NCBI GenBank assembly: GCA_023382975.1
Contig: JAHDXO010000021.1
Span: 62,001 to 126,000, forward strand
Direction: 5' to 3'
Length of the DNA: 64,000 bases
DNA from: Pirellulaceae bacterium
Lineage (GTDB): Bacteria; Planctomycetota; Planctomycetia; Pirellulales; Pirellulaceae
Of this stretch, positions 41,471 to 52,500 are shown one piece after another. The translations under genes were made by a program, and so were the position numbers. The first letter of the stretch is position 1. Every line of letters starts with the position of its first letter. A model generated the notes under the pieces. The model did no database searches and was not told the DNA's origin. It worked only from the letters and a program-made list of their open reading frames with translations.

Positions 41471-44400
41471 CTACGGTTGAGGGCAAACGGTTCCTTGAGA
41501 AGCGGGCCGCTTGCGATGGACCGAGTGGCGGATCAGTTGGACGGTGCCGACTCCCAGGGCGACTAGGCCGAAGACGGGGAAGGTCATGGCGATCAGGCTG
41601 AGCAGTCCCAGCAGGATCAATAAGACGGCGCCGGCGATGGTGCGCAGGACGGTGGGCACCACGCGCAGGAGCACTCGATACAGCACGTACAGGACGGCGA
41701 CGCCCAGCGCGACCGCCAGCAATTGCGTCAGTCGCGAGATGTGGGGCTGGCTGACCCCGTAGGCGACGATCTGAACTTCACCGCGCGGCGTGGTGAAGAA
41801 GAACTCCTGACCGCGGCTGGGCAGTTCGACGTCCAAACTGGCCAAATGCGTTTGATCCGAGAATTCGGCGGCGCCGGGAACTGCGTAGGGATCGAATGCC
41901 ACTTCGGCCGGTCCGCTACCGATGCCGCTCATGCCACCGCCCATGCCGCCCATGCCGCGCCCGCCGTAACCTGCTGCCGGAGCGTCAGAGAAGTCGTTGC
42001 TCGGTGCGGCAAATCGACGGCTGTCGGGAGACAGGGCGAGACCGTTGATTTGGCCACCTTGGTCCGCGGGCTGCTGGCCGTTCCAGAGTTGGATTCGGGA
42101 ATCGCGCTCGCCGGTTGCCCGGGATCGGCTGAAAGAACTGGATCCGAACGGCTGATTGGCGGTTCCGTCCGTCTGGATGTCCAACTGCTGCTGGTACTGG
42201 CGGGCCAAATCGCGTTGAGACTGCACCACACCCTGCGACTGAGGTTGCCCCGCCATCTGGGCTTGGCCTTCGCCCTGCGCGACTTGCTGAGCCGACTCTT
42301 CGGATTCGCGCAGTTGCCGTTCGCGGCCTTCCTGCAAGACGGCCTTACCCTTGACCAAGTCGCCGAGTTTTCCGACAGGCGCCTTCTCGGGTGCCTGGTC
42401 CTTGAAGCGTTTGCTCAGGTCTTCGTCGGAGTAGTTGCTGCGCTGATCCAGTTTGTTCTTTTCCAGCCAACCGTAGTGGAAACCGCCGTCGCCGGCTTGC
42501 CCAGGGGCCTGCGGCTGGACGGTCTGCTTGAAGTTTCCGTCCAGGTCCGTGACGACGTTGCGCGCCAGGGAATTCTTCTGCTCGAAGAAGAACGTGTTCA
42601 GCCGGCCGCGGTTGTCGGTTGCCAGCACTTCGGCATCCTGCTGGAAGTATTGCTCCGCTTCCTGCTGGGCCCGCGACAGCACGTCGGCGTTGTTGGCATA
42701 GTTGAACTGCAGCGTCGTGTTGGCGCCGAACTGTTGATAGGTGTCGTGGTAGTCCTGTAATGCCAGCCCAAGCTGCTTCAGGTTGTTGGCCACCCGCGCT
42801 TTGGCGTAGGGGTTCTCGCTGTTCCAAACCTGCATCAGCCGCTTGACCTGCCGCGTGTTGTAATCGAAGAAATCCGCGGCCAGATCGCCTTCGTCGGTCA
42901 CCTGCCGCATGGTGCCGCCAAAGTGGACCCAGCGGAACGATTCGGGCAAGCGGAGGCGGACTTGGCTGAGTTCGACATTGATGTTCAGCGTCTTGATGAA
43001 CGGGAAGTCGATGCCGCGCACCGGGTGGATCGAACCAAGTACGCCGCCGTATTGCAGCACCACCGGGTAATCGCGATCGCCCTCGGCGGTCTTGATCAGC
43101 GGAATGCGCACCTGACCGGGCGACGCGGCGTTGGGAACCGGCCCGGGCTTGACGGCTTCGCCGGCAACCGTGGCGGTCCAAAGTTCCGCGGGACGAGACG
43201 AAGCGGCGTGGGGCAACTGGACTTCCAGAAACTGTTCAGTCGTGTTGTACACGTGGTAGATCTGCCGTCCGCGGTAGGCGCCGCTCGGATCGACGATCAG
43301 AAACGCCTCGGCCAACCCGATGCCCGCGCCGGCCGTCTGCACGGTCGCACGCTGGACGGTCTTGTAGGTCAGCAACGGCGATGCATTCCCGCCGCTGACC
43401 AGGAACGCTTGGGTAATGCCGTCGCCCAGGATGCCCGCCAGTTTGCGCCATTCGGCTTGTTGGCGGTTGAGAGGCTGCAGGTTCTCGCGGCCGACGATTT
43501 CCAGTTCGTCGCGTCCGGCTTCTTCGAGCGTCACGTAGCGTTGGTCGGTACGAACGCCCTCGAGGACCGGGATGGGGGCCTGCTGGAGGAGCGACTGGCG
43601 CGCGTCGGCCATGGTCAGCAAACGGTCGTTCTCCACCAGCACGCGGTACTGGCCCAGCGTTTCTTCCTGCAGTTGCAGGCGTACACGCAGCCAGCCGTCC
43701 TCGGCGGGTTCGATCGTCTTCTGGCGCAGCAGAGGCGCGCGGATGCGAGGTTGCCCCATTGCGGCAGGCACCAGAAACGACACCTCGCGGATGCCGGCGT
43801 CCTGAATCGTCAGATCGACCACGATCGTTTCCTCGACCGCGATATTGGTGACTTTGACGTTGGTGACCGTGAACCCGCTGACCCGCGGTTGCCGCGGCGT
43901 GATCTCCAGCCGGGCATCGTAGTCGGGGTTGGAGTGCCGCAGCGCCAGGCGAGCCAACGGTCGCTGAGCCGCCTGCAACCAGCCGAAGACGCGGCTGAGC
44001 AGGATCGATTCGCAGTTCTTCAACTCGGTGGCCCGCACGTTGAACGCCGGATCGATCTGCACGACGATATCGCCTTGCTGACTGGCGACATCCAGCACTT
44101 CGAACTTGGGAACCGACACCGGATCGGCGGCCTGGCGACGGCCGAGCGAGCCGGACAGCACCAGCGAAAACGGTTCCGTGCGGCCTGCTTCCAGATACAC
44201 GTTCAACAGACGCCGCCCGTTGTCCTGCGTCTCGGCCCAGTCCAACGGACCGGGTCCGACTTGTTCCAGCTTCAACTCCTGCGGCACGACCAACCGCACG
44301 CGATGGACCGGCCGTCGGCGAACGTTCAGCAGCACGCGCGTTTCGAGAGCCGTCTCGCGCTCTGCGATCCTCAGTAGTGTTTGCAACTCGGCGGTCGTCT

Positions 44401-47400
44401 CGTCCGGAATCGGCAGCGCGGTCAGTTGCATCGCGAACGGCGTCGCGGCAAATTGATACGCCTGGTAGGCCAGCAGCCCCAGCGGACTCTCCTCGGCCGC
44501 GTCGCCGCCCCCGAGCACCGCCGACAGATCGGCGGCGACGTCCGTGCGCGACACGCCTTGCGTCTGGTCGGTGCGGAGATCGATTCGCGAACTGCGGCGG
44601 ATGGTGATGCGCCCTTTGTGCAGCATGGCTCCGTCGACGGCCACCACGGGCACGGACAGTTGCGTGGGTGCGTCAGCCCGGACGGCACCGCGCTGCGACA
44701 GGTGCAGCGTCACCGTCTCACTGTCCATCGCTTCTTTCAACAGCGTGATTTCCAAACGGGCGGGCGTCTGCTCCGCGTTCCATTCCCAACCCCGCACGTT
44801 GTCGCCGGTGACGCGTTCGACCAGATAGCCGTCCGGCAGCAGAATCGTGAACGTATCGCGACGGCTGCGAGGAAACAGCAGGTTGACGCGCCATGCCAGA
44901 CGCAACCCGTCCTCCTGGACGTCCAGCACGGCCTCGGATTCCGCGGTCAGGCTGCGGTCGACCTGCCCCTCGGCGACCTTCGAACGCCATTGCAGGTTCA
45001 AATCGCCGGTCATCGGCAGGGCCGTGACGATCTGCGCGCCGTCGGTTTCGGTCTCGTGTTCACCTCGATCGGCCAAGCCCACCAAGCGAACTTCGGTGCG
45101 TGCGGCCGGCACCGCCAGCGTCAACGAGGCGGCCGGCGCAACAGGAACCCGAGCCGCCGCGACTCGCCAACCGCCGCGCCGTTCGAGTTTGATGCGCACG
45201 GTCAGATCCAAACGCCTCAGGCCCTTGCCCGAAACGTGCAGCAGCACCAGCGGATCAGGCTGCGCCGGCACAACGCGCGCTTGTTGCTGAACCTGCTGTT
45301 CCATCTGCGCCGGGGCGTTGGCGGTCTGCGCCACTGCCGCCGGCCCGACGATCTGCAGCCGAGCGGGCTGCCCGTCCAAGCGTGCGCCGGACAGCACGGC
45401 GCCGCGCAGATCCAACGGAACTTGCACCGGTTGGTCGGAAAACACCTCGATGTCCAACCGTCCCTGCAATTCGAGGAACTCGCCGCCGGCCAGCGTGGCC
45501 TGATAGGCGGCGCCGGCCAGGGCGTACGGGACGATCGGCGGCTTCGCATCGAGCCGCTTGTCCGGATAGGCCCGGTTCCAGAGTTCGATGTATTTCGCAT
45601 ACGGCACCAACACCTTGGTGGCGTTCTTCAAGCCTTCGTCCCCCTGGGCCGGATCGTAGGGGATGATCACCGCGTCGTCGGGCAGCCGGAGTGGCTGCGG
45701 CGGCAGCAACAGATCGATCAACGGCTGAGGATCGAACGCCGGCGCCGGGTTCTGGGCCCATGCCTGATTCACGAGCGTTCCCGGCAGCAACAGCAGCAGC
45801 GTCCCGGCCGCCGTCGCGGCGGAGCGAGGCACGGCCGTGCATCGGCAGCAGCAATTGCATGCCCAGCGGACCAAGGCGACTGCCAGATAGTACGGCACCA
45901 GCAGGCAAGCGGCAAAAAAGGCGGCGTCGAACACGTCGCCCAGCTCCTGCGTCCATCCGGTAAGCGGCGGCAGCGCCAGCGCTGCCAGGATCACCACGAC
46001 GATCAACGTGGCTTTCCGCCTCGCCGTGGAGCGGGTCAAGGCGATTCCGAGGGCCAGCACCAGGCCGGCGACGGTCCATGCCAGGCAGTTCATCTGCTGT
46101 TGGTTGACCAGCGTGGCGCCCAGCCGCGGATCCGAACCGAGGCTGCGGAACGTCACCGAGTCGTCGCCGGGCTGCAGATCGATGCGCAGACTGCGGACGC
46201 CTTCCAGCGCCCACATCTTGCTCTTGGCCTGTTGAGCGGCCGCGGCGGGTTCCGGTTTCGGTTCCCAAACCACCGGCGGCGGCGTTTCGGTGGGCGGGCC
46301 TGCCGGACGACTGGGGGCCGGTGCAGCCTGGGGTGCTTGCGGCTGATCCACCGGTGCCGACTCCGCCATCGGCTGCGAGGCTTCAGCCGCCTCGCGGCGA
46401 AATTCGTTGGCGGCAAGCGCCTCCATGTCGAATTCCTCAGCAGTCACTGCGCCCATTGCACCGCTCTGAACGTCCAACCGTATGGAATCCATATCATCCG
46501 CCAGGTACAGTGCCGTCGCTGGTGGTGGCGTTGCTTCCGAAGTCGAAAACGACCGCATTCGAAGTTCGGCTGGCATCAAGAGCGACACGCCGCCACCGAT
46601 CTCGTACAGAATCGCGGCGACGGTCCAGACCGGCGAAGGACGCGACGGCAGGCCCTCCGTCTCGACGGTGCCGAACGAACGCACCAGTCGATGGCCGGGG
46701 GGCAGAAACAACTGCCACTCGATGTCGGCCGTGGGAACCTCGCGCGGCGGCGCATCGCGGTCGGAACGCAAGAGCAGCCGCGGCGCGGCCGTTTCGACGT
46801 TGCCGGACAGGAAGAGCGGTGCCACGGGCGTCTCGTAGACGATCTGCAGGTCGCGAACCGCGTCGCGGCCCGTCGCCGGCAGACTGATCAGCAGGCTGTC
46901 TCCGTCGGTCTGCGGTGTCATCGGCCGGCCGTCGACCAGCGCCGACCACAGCCGCGACTGCTTGTCGGGCAAGCGGATCTCCAGGAACGGCGCCTTGGTG
47001 CGCAGCAGATACCGCGCGCCGGTCGTGCATGCTCCGCTGGTCGCGACCAGCGTTTCCAGCTTGGCCCGCTGGACGATGGCCGGAGGCAGTCCGTATCCGT
47101 CGCGGCGGCGGATGTCGATCCGCACGTCGCCGGGCGGGCCGGCGAACTCGTACACGCCCAGCAACCGGCGGCCGGCCCGGTACTGCGCCGCCGCCAACTC
47201 GCCCACGTCCACACGGCGGGCGTCGGTCTTCGGTTCCAGATCCAAGTCGGCATGGCCTTCGACAGCCACGACGGCCGTTTGGTAAGCGACGTTTTCCATC
47301 AGCGGCAGCGGCAGACGGTAGTCTGCCTGGTCCTCGCTAGCCAGCGGCTGCTGGAAGCGGACGGCCAGTCGCACAACTCCGCCGGCCGGCTCGGCTAGCA

Positions 47401-49465
47401 GCGCGGTCCAACGGCGCCCCGAGTCGGTGGTTTCGCTGCCGAACTCCTTGACCGTAGCGCCTTCCAGACTTTGGATCGACAGCGAGGCGGGGGTGTCCGC
47501 GGGCAGCACGAACGACAACCGGCGCGTGCGCGCCTCGCGGATGTCGTACACCAGTTCATACTGGGCGGTCAGTCCGCTGGGCGCCAATTGCAGGAAGCTG
47601 TAGCTGCGGGCCGTGACGGTCGGCGTCTGCCGCCGGACGGCCAGCGTCGTGCGGTACGGTTGGCCGTCGTACCGATAGGCGAGATCCGAGGCGATGCCGG
47701 CCAAGCCGTAATTCGCCTTCTCGTTCTCGTCCAGCGGCACCAGGTTCTCCAACAAGTCGGGCCTCACGCCCAGATCGCTTTCCGCGCGGACGGCGATCGC
47801 GCCCAAATCGCGGTCCGCGTTTTGGATGACGAAACGCGGAAACTCGACCGTGTTCTCCTGCCAGTCGCCCAGCCAGCCGGCCGGGACGTGGACCGCTTGG
47901 AACAGCACGGTGCGGGGCTCGCCGGGCAGGACGCCGGGATTCAAGCGGACTCGGACCGATGGCGCGCCCCCCGCGTCCTCGTACCGTTCCACGGGCAGCG
48001 CATTGCCGTCCGCGTCGGTCACTTCGCTGACGAACCAGCCCGGCGGGCCTTGGAACCGCAGCTCGAACAGTCGTTCGACTTCGGGAGCGAGGACGAATCC
48101 GCCCCGTACCCGGTGCCCGGTGTCGTCCATGACCAGCAGCAGATTGGTCGTCGCTTCGAGCCGGGGCTTCGGCTGGTCGAACTGAGCCCGGACCGAGTAG
48201 TCTTCGCCGGGCGCGTAGAACGCGGCCAGGGTGCGCACGCGGGGCGTGCCGGGCTCGACGCGGAACACCGTGTCCGGCAGGGCGGCGGTGAGCACCGCAT
48301 GGTCCACGGGAATCAGCCCCTGCGGCGTTAGCGACTTGGCCTGCAGTTGCTGATCGACCACCAAGCCCACCAACGCGACCTGGCCCGCCACGTCCAGCGG
48401 TTCCAAACGCGGCATCGTCCAATCGGTCAGCACGGCGGGCGTGCGAGTCGCCGACAGATTCAGCACCACCGTGTCGGTCGCCGGCTCGCGGAGCACGACT
48501 TCCAATTCGCGCCGCCCTTCGGCCTGATGGACTTCCCAGCGCGACAGCAGCGGGCTGAGCACTTCGGTCGGCTCAAACCCATCGGGCAACACGAAGCGGA
48601 ACCGGTCGACCGCGCCGTGCAGCACGCCCAGCGACACGGCCGCGTGCAGCCGCTCACTGGCCGCGGTCACTTCGTCGACCAGCACGCTGCGCGCCACGAT
48701 CACCCGCTGGCGGCGCAGCAGCCGGTTGTTCAGCGACATGACCAGCGACACCGGCTCGCGCGGCAACAATAGGTCGAACCGCGTCACGCCGGCCGTCTCG
48801 TCCACCTCGCGACGGACTACACTAGCGCCGCTCTTGATCTCGACGTTTCCGGGGACGGTCAATCGCAATTGCGAGGCCGGGGCGGACGGGACGCGGAAGG
48901 CCAGCGACTGCTGGGCCGCCGACGTCTCCAGCGGGGTGACCAGATCCAATGTCAGGCGAAAACGGCCCGGGCCCGCGACAAACAACACGGCTTGTCCTTG
49001 CTCGTTGCGCCCGATCGCCGCTTCGCGGTCGTCCAGTCGGGCCGCGCGGAGCCCGACGCCGCTCAACTCCAGCGGCACCGCCTGCAGCCCGTCGGCCAAC
49101 ACTTCCAGATCCAGGATTCCCAGCAGGCGGGCGCGTTGGTCCTCGATCGTCGCCTCGTAGGCGGCGGACAGGATCAGCGCCGCGTGAGGAGCCGGCTTCT
49201 CGGGATCGGTCTTCTTGGCTTGGGCGAGCAGTTCCTCGTACTGCTCGCGCGTCAGAAACACGCGCTGGACGTCGCCTTCGAGCAGCACGTTCAGATCGTC
49301 GAACGGAACGAAGATCTCGCGGACCAGCTCCGGCTTCTTCGGGGCCTGCGCCACTGCCTGCCCGATGGCCGACGGGGCCAGCAGCACGAGCAGCGCCCAC
49401 GCGGTCAGCAGCGGGAATCCTCGCTGGAGTTCACGCTTTAGCGTGTCTTCCCTGTTCGGCCTCAT
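41471..49465 (-). CDS. Giant exported membrane protein, two fused paralogous modules
   Basis: A 2664-residue protein. The ATG at 49465 has AAGGAAACC upstream and gives a signal peptide (LLTAWALLVLLAPSAIGQAV). Module 1 begins FVPFDDLNVLL and YEELLAQAKK and is beta-rich to about residue 1015, followed by a Pro/Ala linker and about three membrane segments (1125-1205). At about 1215-1240 the sequence TAAGTLLLLLPGTLVNQAWA looks like a second signal peptide, after which module 2 repeats the pattern (LVPYAKYIELWNRAYPDK). At about 2220-2245 there is NNLKQLGLALQDYHDTYQQF, a DUF1559-like patch, then Gln-rich and Gly/Met-rich stretches. The C-terminus has three membrane segments (about 2575-2655). I know of no function for this family. 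The upstream gene encodes a third copy of the module. Confidence 0.85.
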   Translation of the reverse strand: MRPNREDTLKRELQRGFPLLTAWALLVLLAPSAIGQAVAQAPKKPELVREIFVPFDDLNVLLEGDVQRVFLTREQYEELLAQAKKTDPEKPAPHAALILSAAYEATIEDQRARLLGILDLEVLADGLQAVPLELSGVGLRAARLDDREAAIGRNEQGQAVLFVAGPGRFRLTLDLVTPLETSAAQQSLAFRVPSAPASQLRLTVPGNVEIKSGASVVRREVDETAGVTRFDLLLPREPVSLVMSLNNRLLRRQRVIVARSVLVDEVTAASERLHAAVSLGVLHGAVDRFRFVLPDGFEPTEVLSPLLSRWEVHQAEGRRELEVVLREPATDTVVLNLSATRTPAVLTDWTMPRLEPLDVAGQVALVGLVVDQQLQAKSLTPQGLIPVDHAVLTAALPDTVFRVEPGTPRVRTLAAFYAPGEDYSVRAQFDQPKPRLEATTNLLLVMDDTGHRVRGGFVLAPEVERLFELRFQGPPGWFVSEVTDADGNALPVERYEDAGGAPSVRVRLNPGVLPGEPRTVLFQAVHVPAGWLGDWQENTVEFPRFVIQNADRDLGAIAVRAESDLGVRPDLLENLVPLDENEKANYGLAGIASDLAYRYDGQPYRTTLAVRRQTPTVTARSYSFLQLAPSGLTAQYELVYDIREARTRRLSFVLPADTPASLSIQSLEGATVKEFGSETTDSGRRWTALLAEPAGGVVRLAVRFQQPLASEDQADYRLPLPLMENVAYQTAVVAVEGHADLDLEPKTDARRVDVGELAAAQYRAGRRLLGVYEFAGPPGDVRIDIRRRDGYGLPPAIVQRAKLETLVATSGACTTGARYLLRTKAPFLEIRLPDKQSRLWSALVDGRPMTPQTDGDSLLISLPATGRDAVRDLQIVYETPVAPLFLSGNVETAAPRLLLRSDRDAPPREVPTADIEWQLFLPPGHRLVRSFGTVETEGLPSRPSPVWTVAAILYEIGGGVSLLMPAELRMRSFSTSEATPPPATALYLADDMDSIRLDVQSGAMGAVTAEEFDMEALAANEFRREAAEASQPMAESAPVDQPQAPQAAPAPSRPAGPPTETPPPVVWEPKPEPAAAAQQAKSKMWALEGVRSLRIDLQPGDDSVTFRSLGSDPRLGATLVNQQQMNCLAWTVAGLVLALGIALTRSTARRKATLIVVVILAALALPPLTGWTQELGDVFDAAFFAACLLVPYYLAVALVRWACNCCCRCTAVPRSAATAAGTLLLLLPGTLVNQAWAQNPAPAFDPQPLIDLLLPPQPLRLPDDAVIIPYDPAQGDEGLKNATKVLVPYAKYIELWNRAYPDKRLDAKPPIVPYALAGAAYQATLAGGEFLELQGRLDIEVFSDQPVQVPLDLRGAVLSGARLDGQPARLQIVGPAAVAQTANAPAQMEQQVQQQARVVPAQPDPLVLLHVSGKGLRRLDLTVRIKLERRGGWRVAAARVPVAPAASLTLAVPAARTEVRLVGLADRGEHETETDGAQIVTALPMTGDLNLQWRSKVAEGQVDRSLTAESEAVLDVQEDGLRLAWRVNLLFPRSRRDTFTILLPDGYLVERVTGDNVRGWEWNAEQTPARLEITLLKEAMDSETVTLHLSQRGAVRADAPTQLSVPVVAVDGAMLHKGRITIRRSSRIDLRTDQTQGVSRTDVAADLSAVLGGGDAAEESPLGLLAYQAYQFAATPFAMQLTALPIPDETTAELQTLLRIAERETALETRVLLNVRRRPVHRVRLVVPQELKLEQVGPGPLDWAETQDNGRRLLNVYLEAGRTEPFSLVLSGSLGRRQAADPVSVPKFEVLDVASQQGDIVVQIDPAFNVRATELKNCESILLSRVFGWLQAAQRPLARLALRHSNPDYDARLEITPRQPRVSGFTVTNVKVTNIAVEETIVVDLTIQDAGIREVSFLVPAAMGQPRIRAPLLRQKTIEPAEDGWLRVRLQLQEETLGQYRVLVENDRLLTMADARQSLLQQAPIPVLEGVRTDQRYVTLEEAGRDELEIVGRENLQPLNRQQAEWRKLAGILGDGITQAFLVSGGNASPLLTYKTVQRATVQTAGAGIGLAEAFLIVDPSGAYRGRQIYHVYNTTEQFLEVQLPHAASSRPAELWTATVAGEAVKPGPVPNAASPGQVRIPLIKTAEGDRDYPVVLQYGGVLGSIHPVRGIDFPFIKTLNINVELSQVRLRLPESFRWVHFGGTMRQVTDEGDLAADFFDYNTRQVKRLMQVWNSENPYAKARVANNLKQLGLALQDYHDTYQQFGANTTLQFNYANNADVLSRAQQEAEQYFQQDAEVLATDNRGRLNTFFFEQKNSLARNVVTDLDGNFKQTVQPQAPGQAGDGGFHYGWLEKNKLDQRSNYSDEDLSKRFKDQAPEKAPVGKLGDLVKGKAVLQEGRERQLRESEESAQQVAQGEGQAQMAGQPQSQGVVQSQRDLARQYQQQLDIQTDGTANQPFGSSSFSRSRATGERDSRIQLWNGQQPADQGGQINGLALSPDSRRFAAPSNDFSDAPAAGYGGRGMGGMGGGMSGIGSGPAEVAFDPYAVPGAAEFSDQTHLASLDVELPSRGQEFFFTTPRGEVQIVAYGVSQPHISRLTQLLAVALGVAVLYVLYRVLLRVVPTVLRTIAGAVLLILLGLLSLIAMTFPVFGLVALGVGTVQLIRHSVHRKRPASQGTVCPQP

Positions 49466-49544
49466 CGCTACGGTTTCCTTGCGTGCAGCACGCTGAAGCG
49501 TGAACTCCAACGGGTGCGGGACGTCCGAATTCTCACGAATTCGG
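49428..49544. repeat. Palindromic repeats between the two giant genes
   Basis: CACGCTTTAGCGTG (49432-49445, inside the start of the giant gene) and CACGCTGAAGCGTG (49489-49502) are palindromes; each is flanked by AACTCCA, in opposite orientation, so they are inverted copies of one 21-bp unit. A further palindrome, CCGAATTC-TCAC-GAATTCGG, is at 49525-49544. A third partial copy of the first unit lies at 27253. Confidence 0.75.
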
Positions 49545-49562
49545 CTACGGGCTGTGGGGTAA

Positions 49563-52500
49563 CTACGCATCGCGGTTCCCTCCTTCCTGCTGCGAGCCGG
49601 ACGCGTCGCCGAACGGCGATTGAGACGCTGCGGCGCCCTCGCCCGTGCCGCTGGCGCTGTCCGCAGGTGCTGGCGGCGGCGCCCCGGTGGCCGCGGCGGC
49701 AGGTGCAGGCCCCGGGGCCGGCAATGCGGCGCGACGCCGGGTCCACCAGGCGCTCGATGCCTGCGACAGGCGGACCAGATACCAGAGCGACCACAGAACC
49801 ACCACGATCAGGATGGCGGTCAGCAGAGCGCCGTCGAGCACCTGGCGGGCCAGCAGCGGTACGAACACACCGGCCAGCAACAGCAAGGTGACCAGCAAGG
49901 CCACGGCGGCCGACTTCTGCGTCAGCGGCTGGCGGATTAGCAACACGCCGCCCAGCAGCACGAGGGCGAAGACGATGCCGCTGAGCAGATTCTGGTGGAT
50001 GGCGACCAGCCGCAACGAACTGTCGGGAGCGGGCTGGATGGTCGAGAACAGGTACAGCCGGCCATCGGTGGCAAAATTGCTGAACGGATCCGGCACGTTC
50101 AAGCCTTCGGTTACCCAGGTGACCAACTGCCGATCCGATTGCTTGGCCATCGGCTGCGGCTCGTACCAGCGATAATCGACCTCGTCGGTCCACGGCCCGC
50201 GGGATCCGAGCAACTTCAGTTCGCGCGGCAGGTAGGCACACAGATAGACTTTCTGAACGGCCGGTTGCGTATCAGCCTCGGCACTGGTGAACCGCGGCAG
50301 TTCCAAGCGGTCCCGCGTTCCCGGCACGCTATAGCGCAGCTCCAGCAGGAACGGCTCTTCCGCGTTCTGGCCCGTCAGCGGGATGAAATACTCGCCCTGA
50401 TCGCCTTGCTCCAATGCGACCGAGCGGCCGTTGATGCGCAGCGGGTCGCTGTCGAATTTCGGCGTAGCGGGCAACTCGAGCGGCAGTCGCTGCCGGGCGC
50501 TGCGGACGCGGTACAACGCTTGCACCGAGATCTCGTTGCCGCGGGTGACCTCGGTTCGCACCACGGCCCGTTCGATGCTCGTGCGTTTCACCTCGACCAA
50601 TTCGTAGCGGGTGATATCCACCACCAATTCCCAACTGCCGCGGGCATCGTCCTGGAATTCGAACGCTCGGGCGGCGTCTTCGACCGGGGCGCCGGGCATC
50701 AGATCCAGGGTGGGATCGATCGGCTGCAGGCCCTTCGGATCGCCCGCCGGCCGGACATCCAGCGTTTCCGCCTTGGCCAACACGATTTGGCCCGAAGCGA
50801 GATCGACGCCCTGCGGCACGAGCCGCGGCACCGTCTCGGAGACCGAGCGCTGCACCTCCAGATCGCCGATCTTGTGGTCCCAGGCGAAACGTAGCGTCAC
50901 GGTGCCGAGAAACTCCGTTTCACCAACCAAGTTCCAAGCCACGTAGCCCTCGGCCACGTCGTCGGGCTGCGGCACGATCCGCGTCTCGCGGGCCACGTTG
51001 GCCGTCTGGTTGCGAATCTGGTCGGCCCGTTCGGCCGGCACGTCCAGTCGCAGCGAACGGACTCCGCTGTACTGGACTTCGTAGAACAGCGTCGCGGTGT
51101 ACTTGATCACTCCCGATTCGACTTTGGCCGCCAGCAGTTGCCGGCAGGTGACGTACGGTTTGCGGCGTTCGACGTTCAGCGACAGATCGACCGGCTCGGC
51201 CGTGTAGGCGTATGCCAGCACCTCGCGCGTTCCGGCGAATCGACCGCGGCGCGCTGACTCCAGACCTTCCAGCGCCTCGGCAACCGAGATCGTCTGCACG
51301 CCCTGCTGGCGGTCGGGGTTCACCCGCAGACTCTCCGGCGCGTAGACGATCATCCGGCCCGTCGATTGCTCGATTCCCTCCGGCGCGACACGCGGCACCG
51401 GCACCGGGATGCTTGAAACCTGTCCGGTGGGGCTCAGCAGATTCGGATCCTCCAGACGCCGCTGCAATTCGACGAACAATCCAACGCGGCCCAACGCCTT
51501 GCTGGACAGATTGACGACCAGCCGCGTCTTGTCATCGGCCGGCCGATGATGCGTGTCGACCGCCACGGGACGGATGTCGCCCGCGGTATACCCTTCGACT
51601 CGGCGCACCTCGAAATCCGCGGGCACGTTCAATTCCAACTGGAACACACCGGCACGAGCAATGTCGTAAAAGGCCAGCAGATTCAGTGTCAATTGCTCGG
51701 GTTCCAAATACGCTTCGACCAGTTCCCGCGTGCGGATCTCCGGCTGGACCTTCTCGACGGCCAGGGACAGATCGAACGGCAGCGAGGCGTAGCGGTACGA
51801 GAAATCGTGCTTTGCCCCGGCCAACGCCGCTGGCAGTTCGGATGCGTCCAATTGCAGCAGGCCGGTGCGGCCGGTCACCTCGGCCCGCAAGGCTTCCGAG
51901 ATGGTCACGACCACAATGCCTTGCTGGCGGCCGACGTTCAGCGCCTGGACCATCGGCACCTGCACTCCTTCGCGAATCAGATCGTCGCTGAACTTCTCCA
52001 GTTCGACGGTCACCTGCTGAGTGTCCCGCGCCGGTTCGTACAACTGGACGCGGATGCGGTTGCGGTTCTCGACCGTTTCCACGGTCCATTCCCGGACGTT
52101 CGGGTCGAAGACGTTCAGCACGCGATGGTCGGCCGGCGTCTCGATCGACAGTTGGGCCAGTTCCGCACGGCTGATCTTGTACGTCAATTGGGTCCGGGTC
52201 CGCACCACGCCCTCGTCGACCGTCACCTGCTGTTGCGTCTGGACCATGGCCAGGGCTTCCAGGCCAGTGGCTCCCTCGGCCTTGGGCGTCCAATCGATCC
52301 GCAACGTCTCGGCGGCTCCGACAAAGGCCATCAATACCGTTTCGGCGGCAGGCGGCTCGCTCGCGGCTGGGGGCGGCGGTTCGGTGGCGGCGACCAACGG
52401 CTGCACGTTGACTTTGATGCCCGGCTGAGGAATACGGATGCGCCACTGGTTGACCGGCGCTTGAGGAGCCTGCAAGCCCAAGTGATTCTGGCCCGGCGTC

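Noticed and set aside
44381..47398. Long open frame of 1005 codons on the plus strand opposite the giant gene
   Set aside because: It is antisense to a gene with clear protein features. Its product is rich in Arg, Gln and His with no domain, as expected for a shadow frame in GC-rich DNA.
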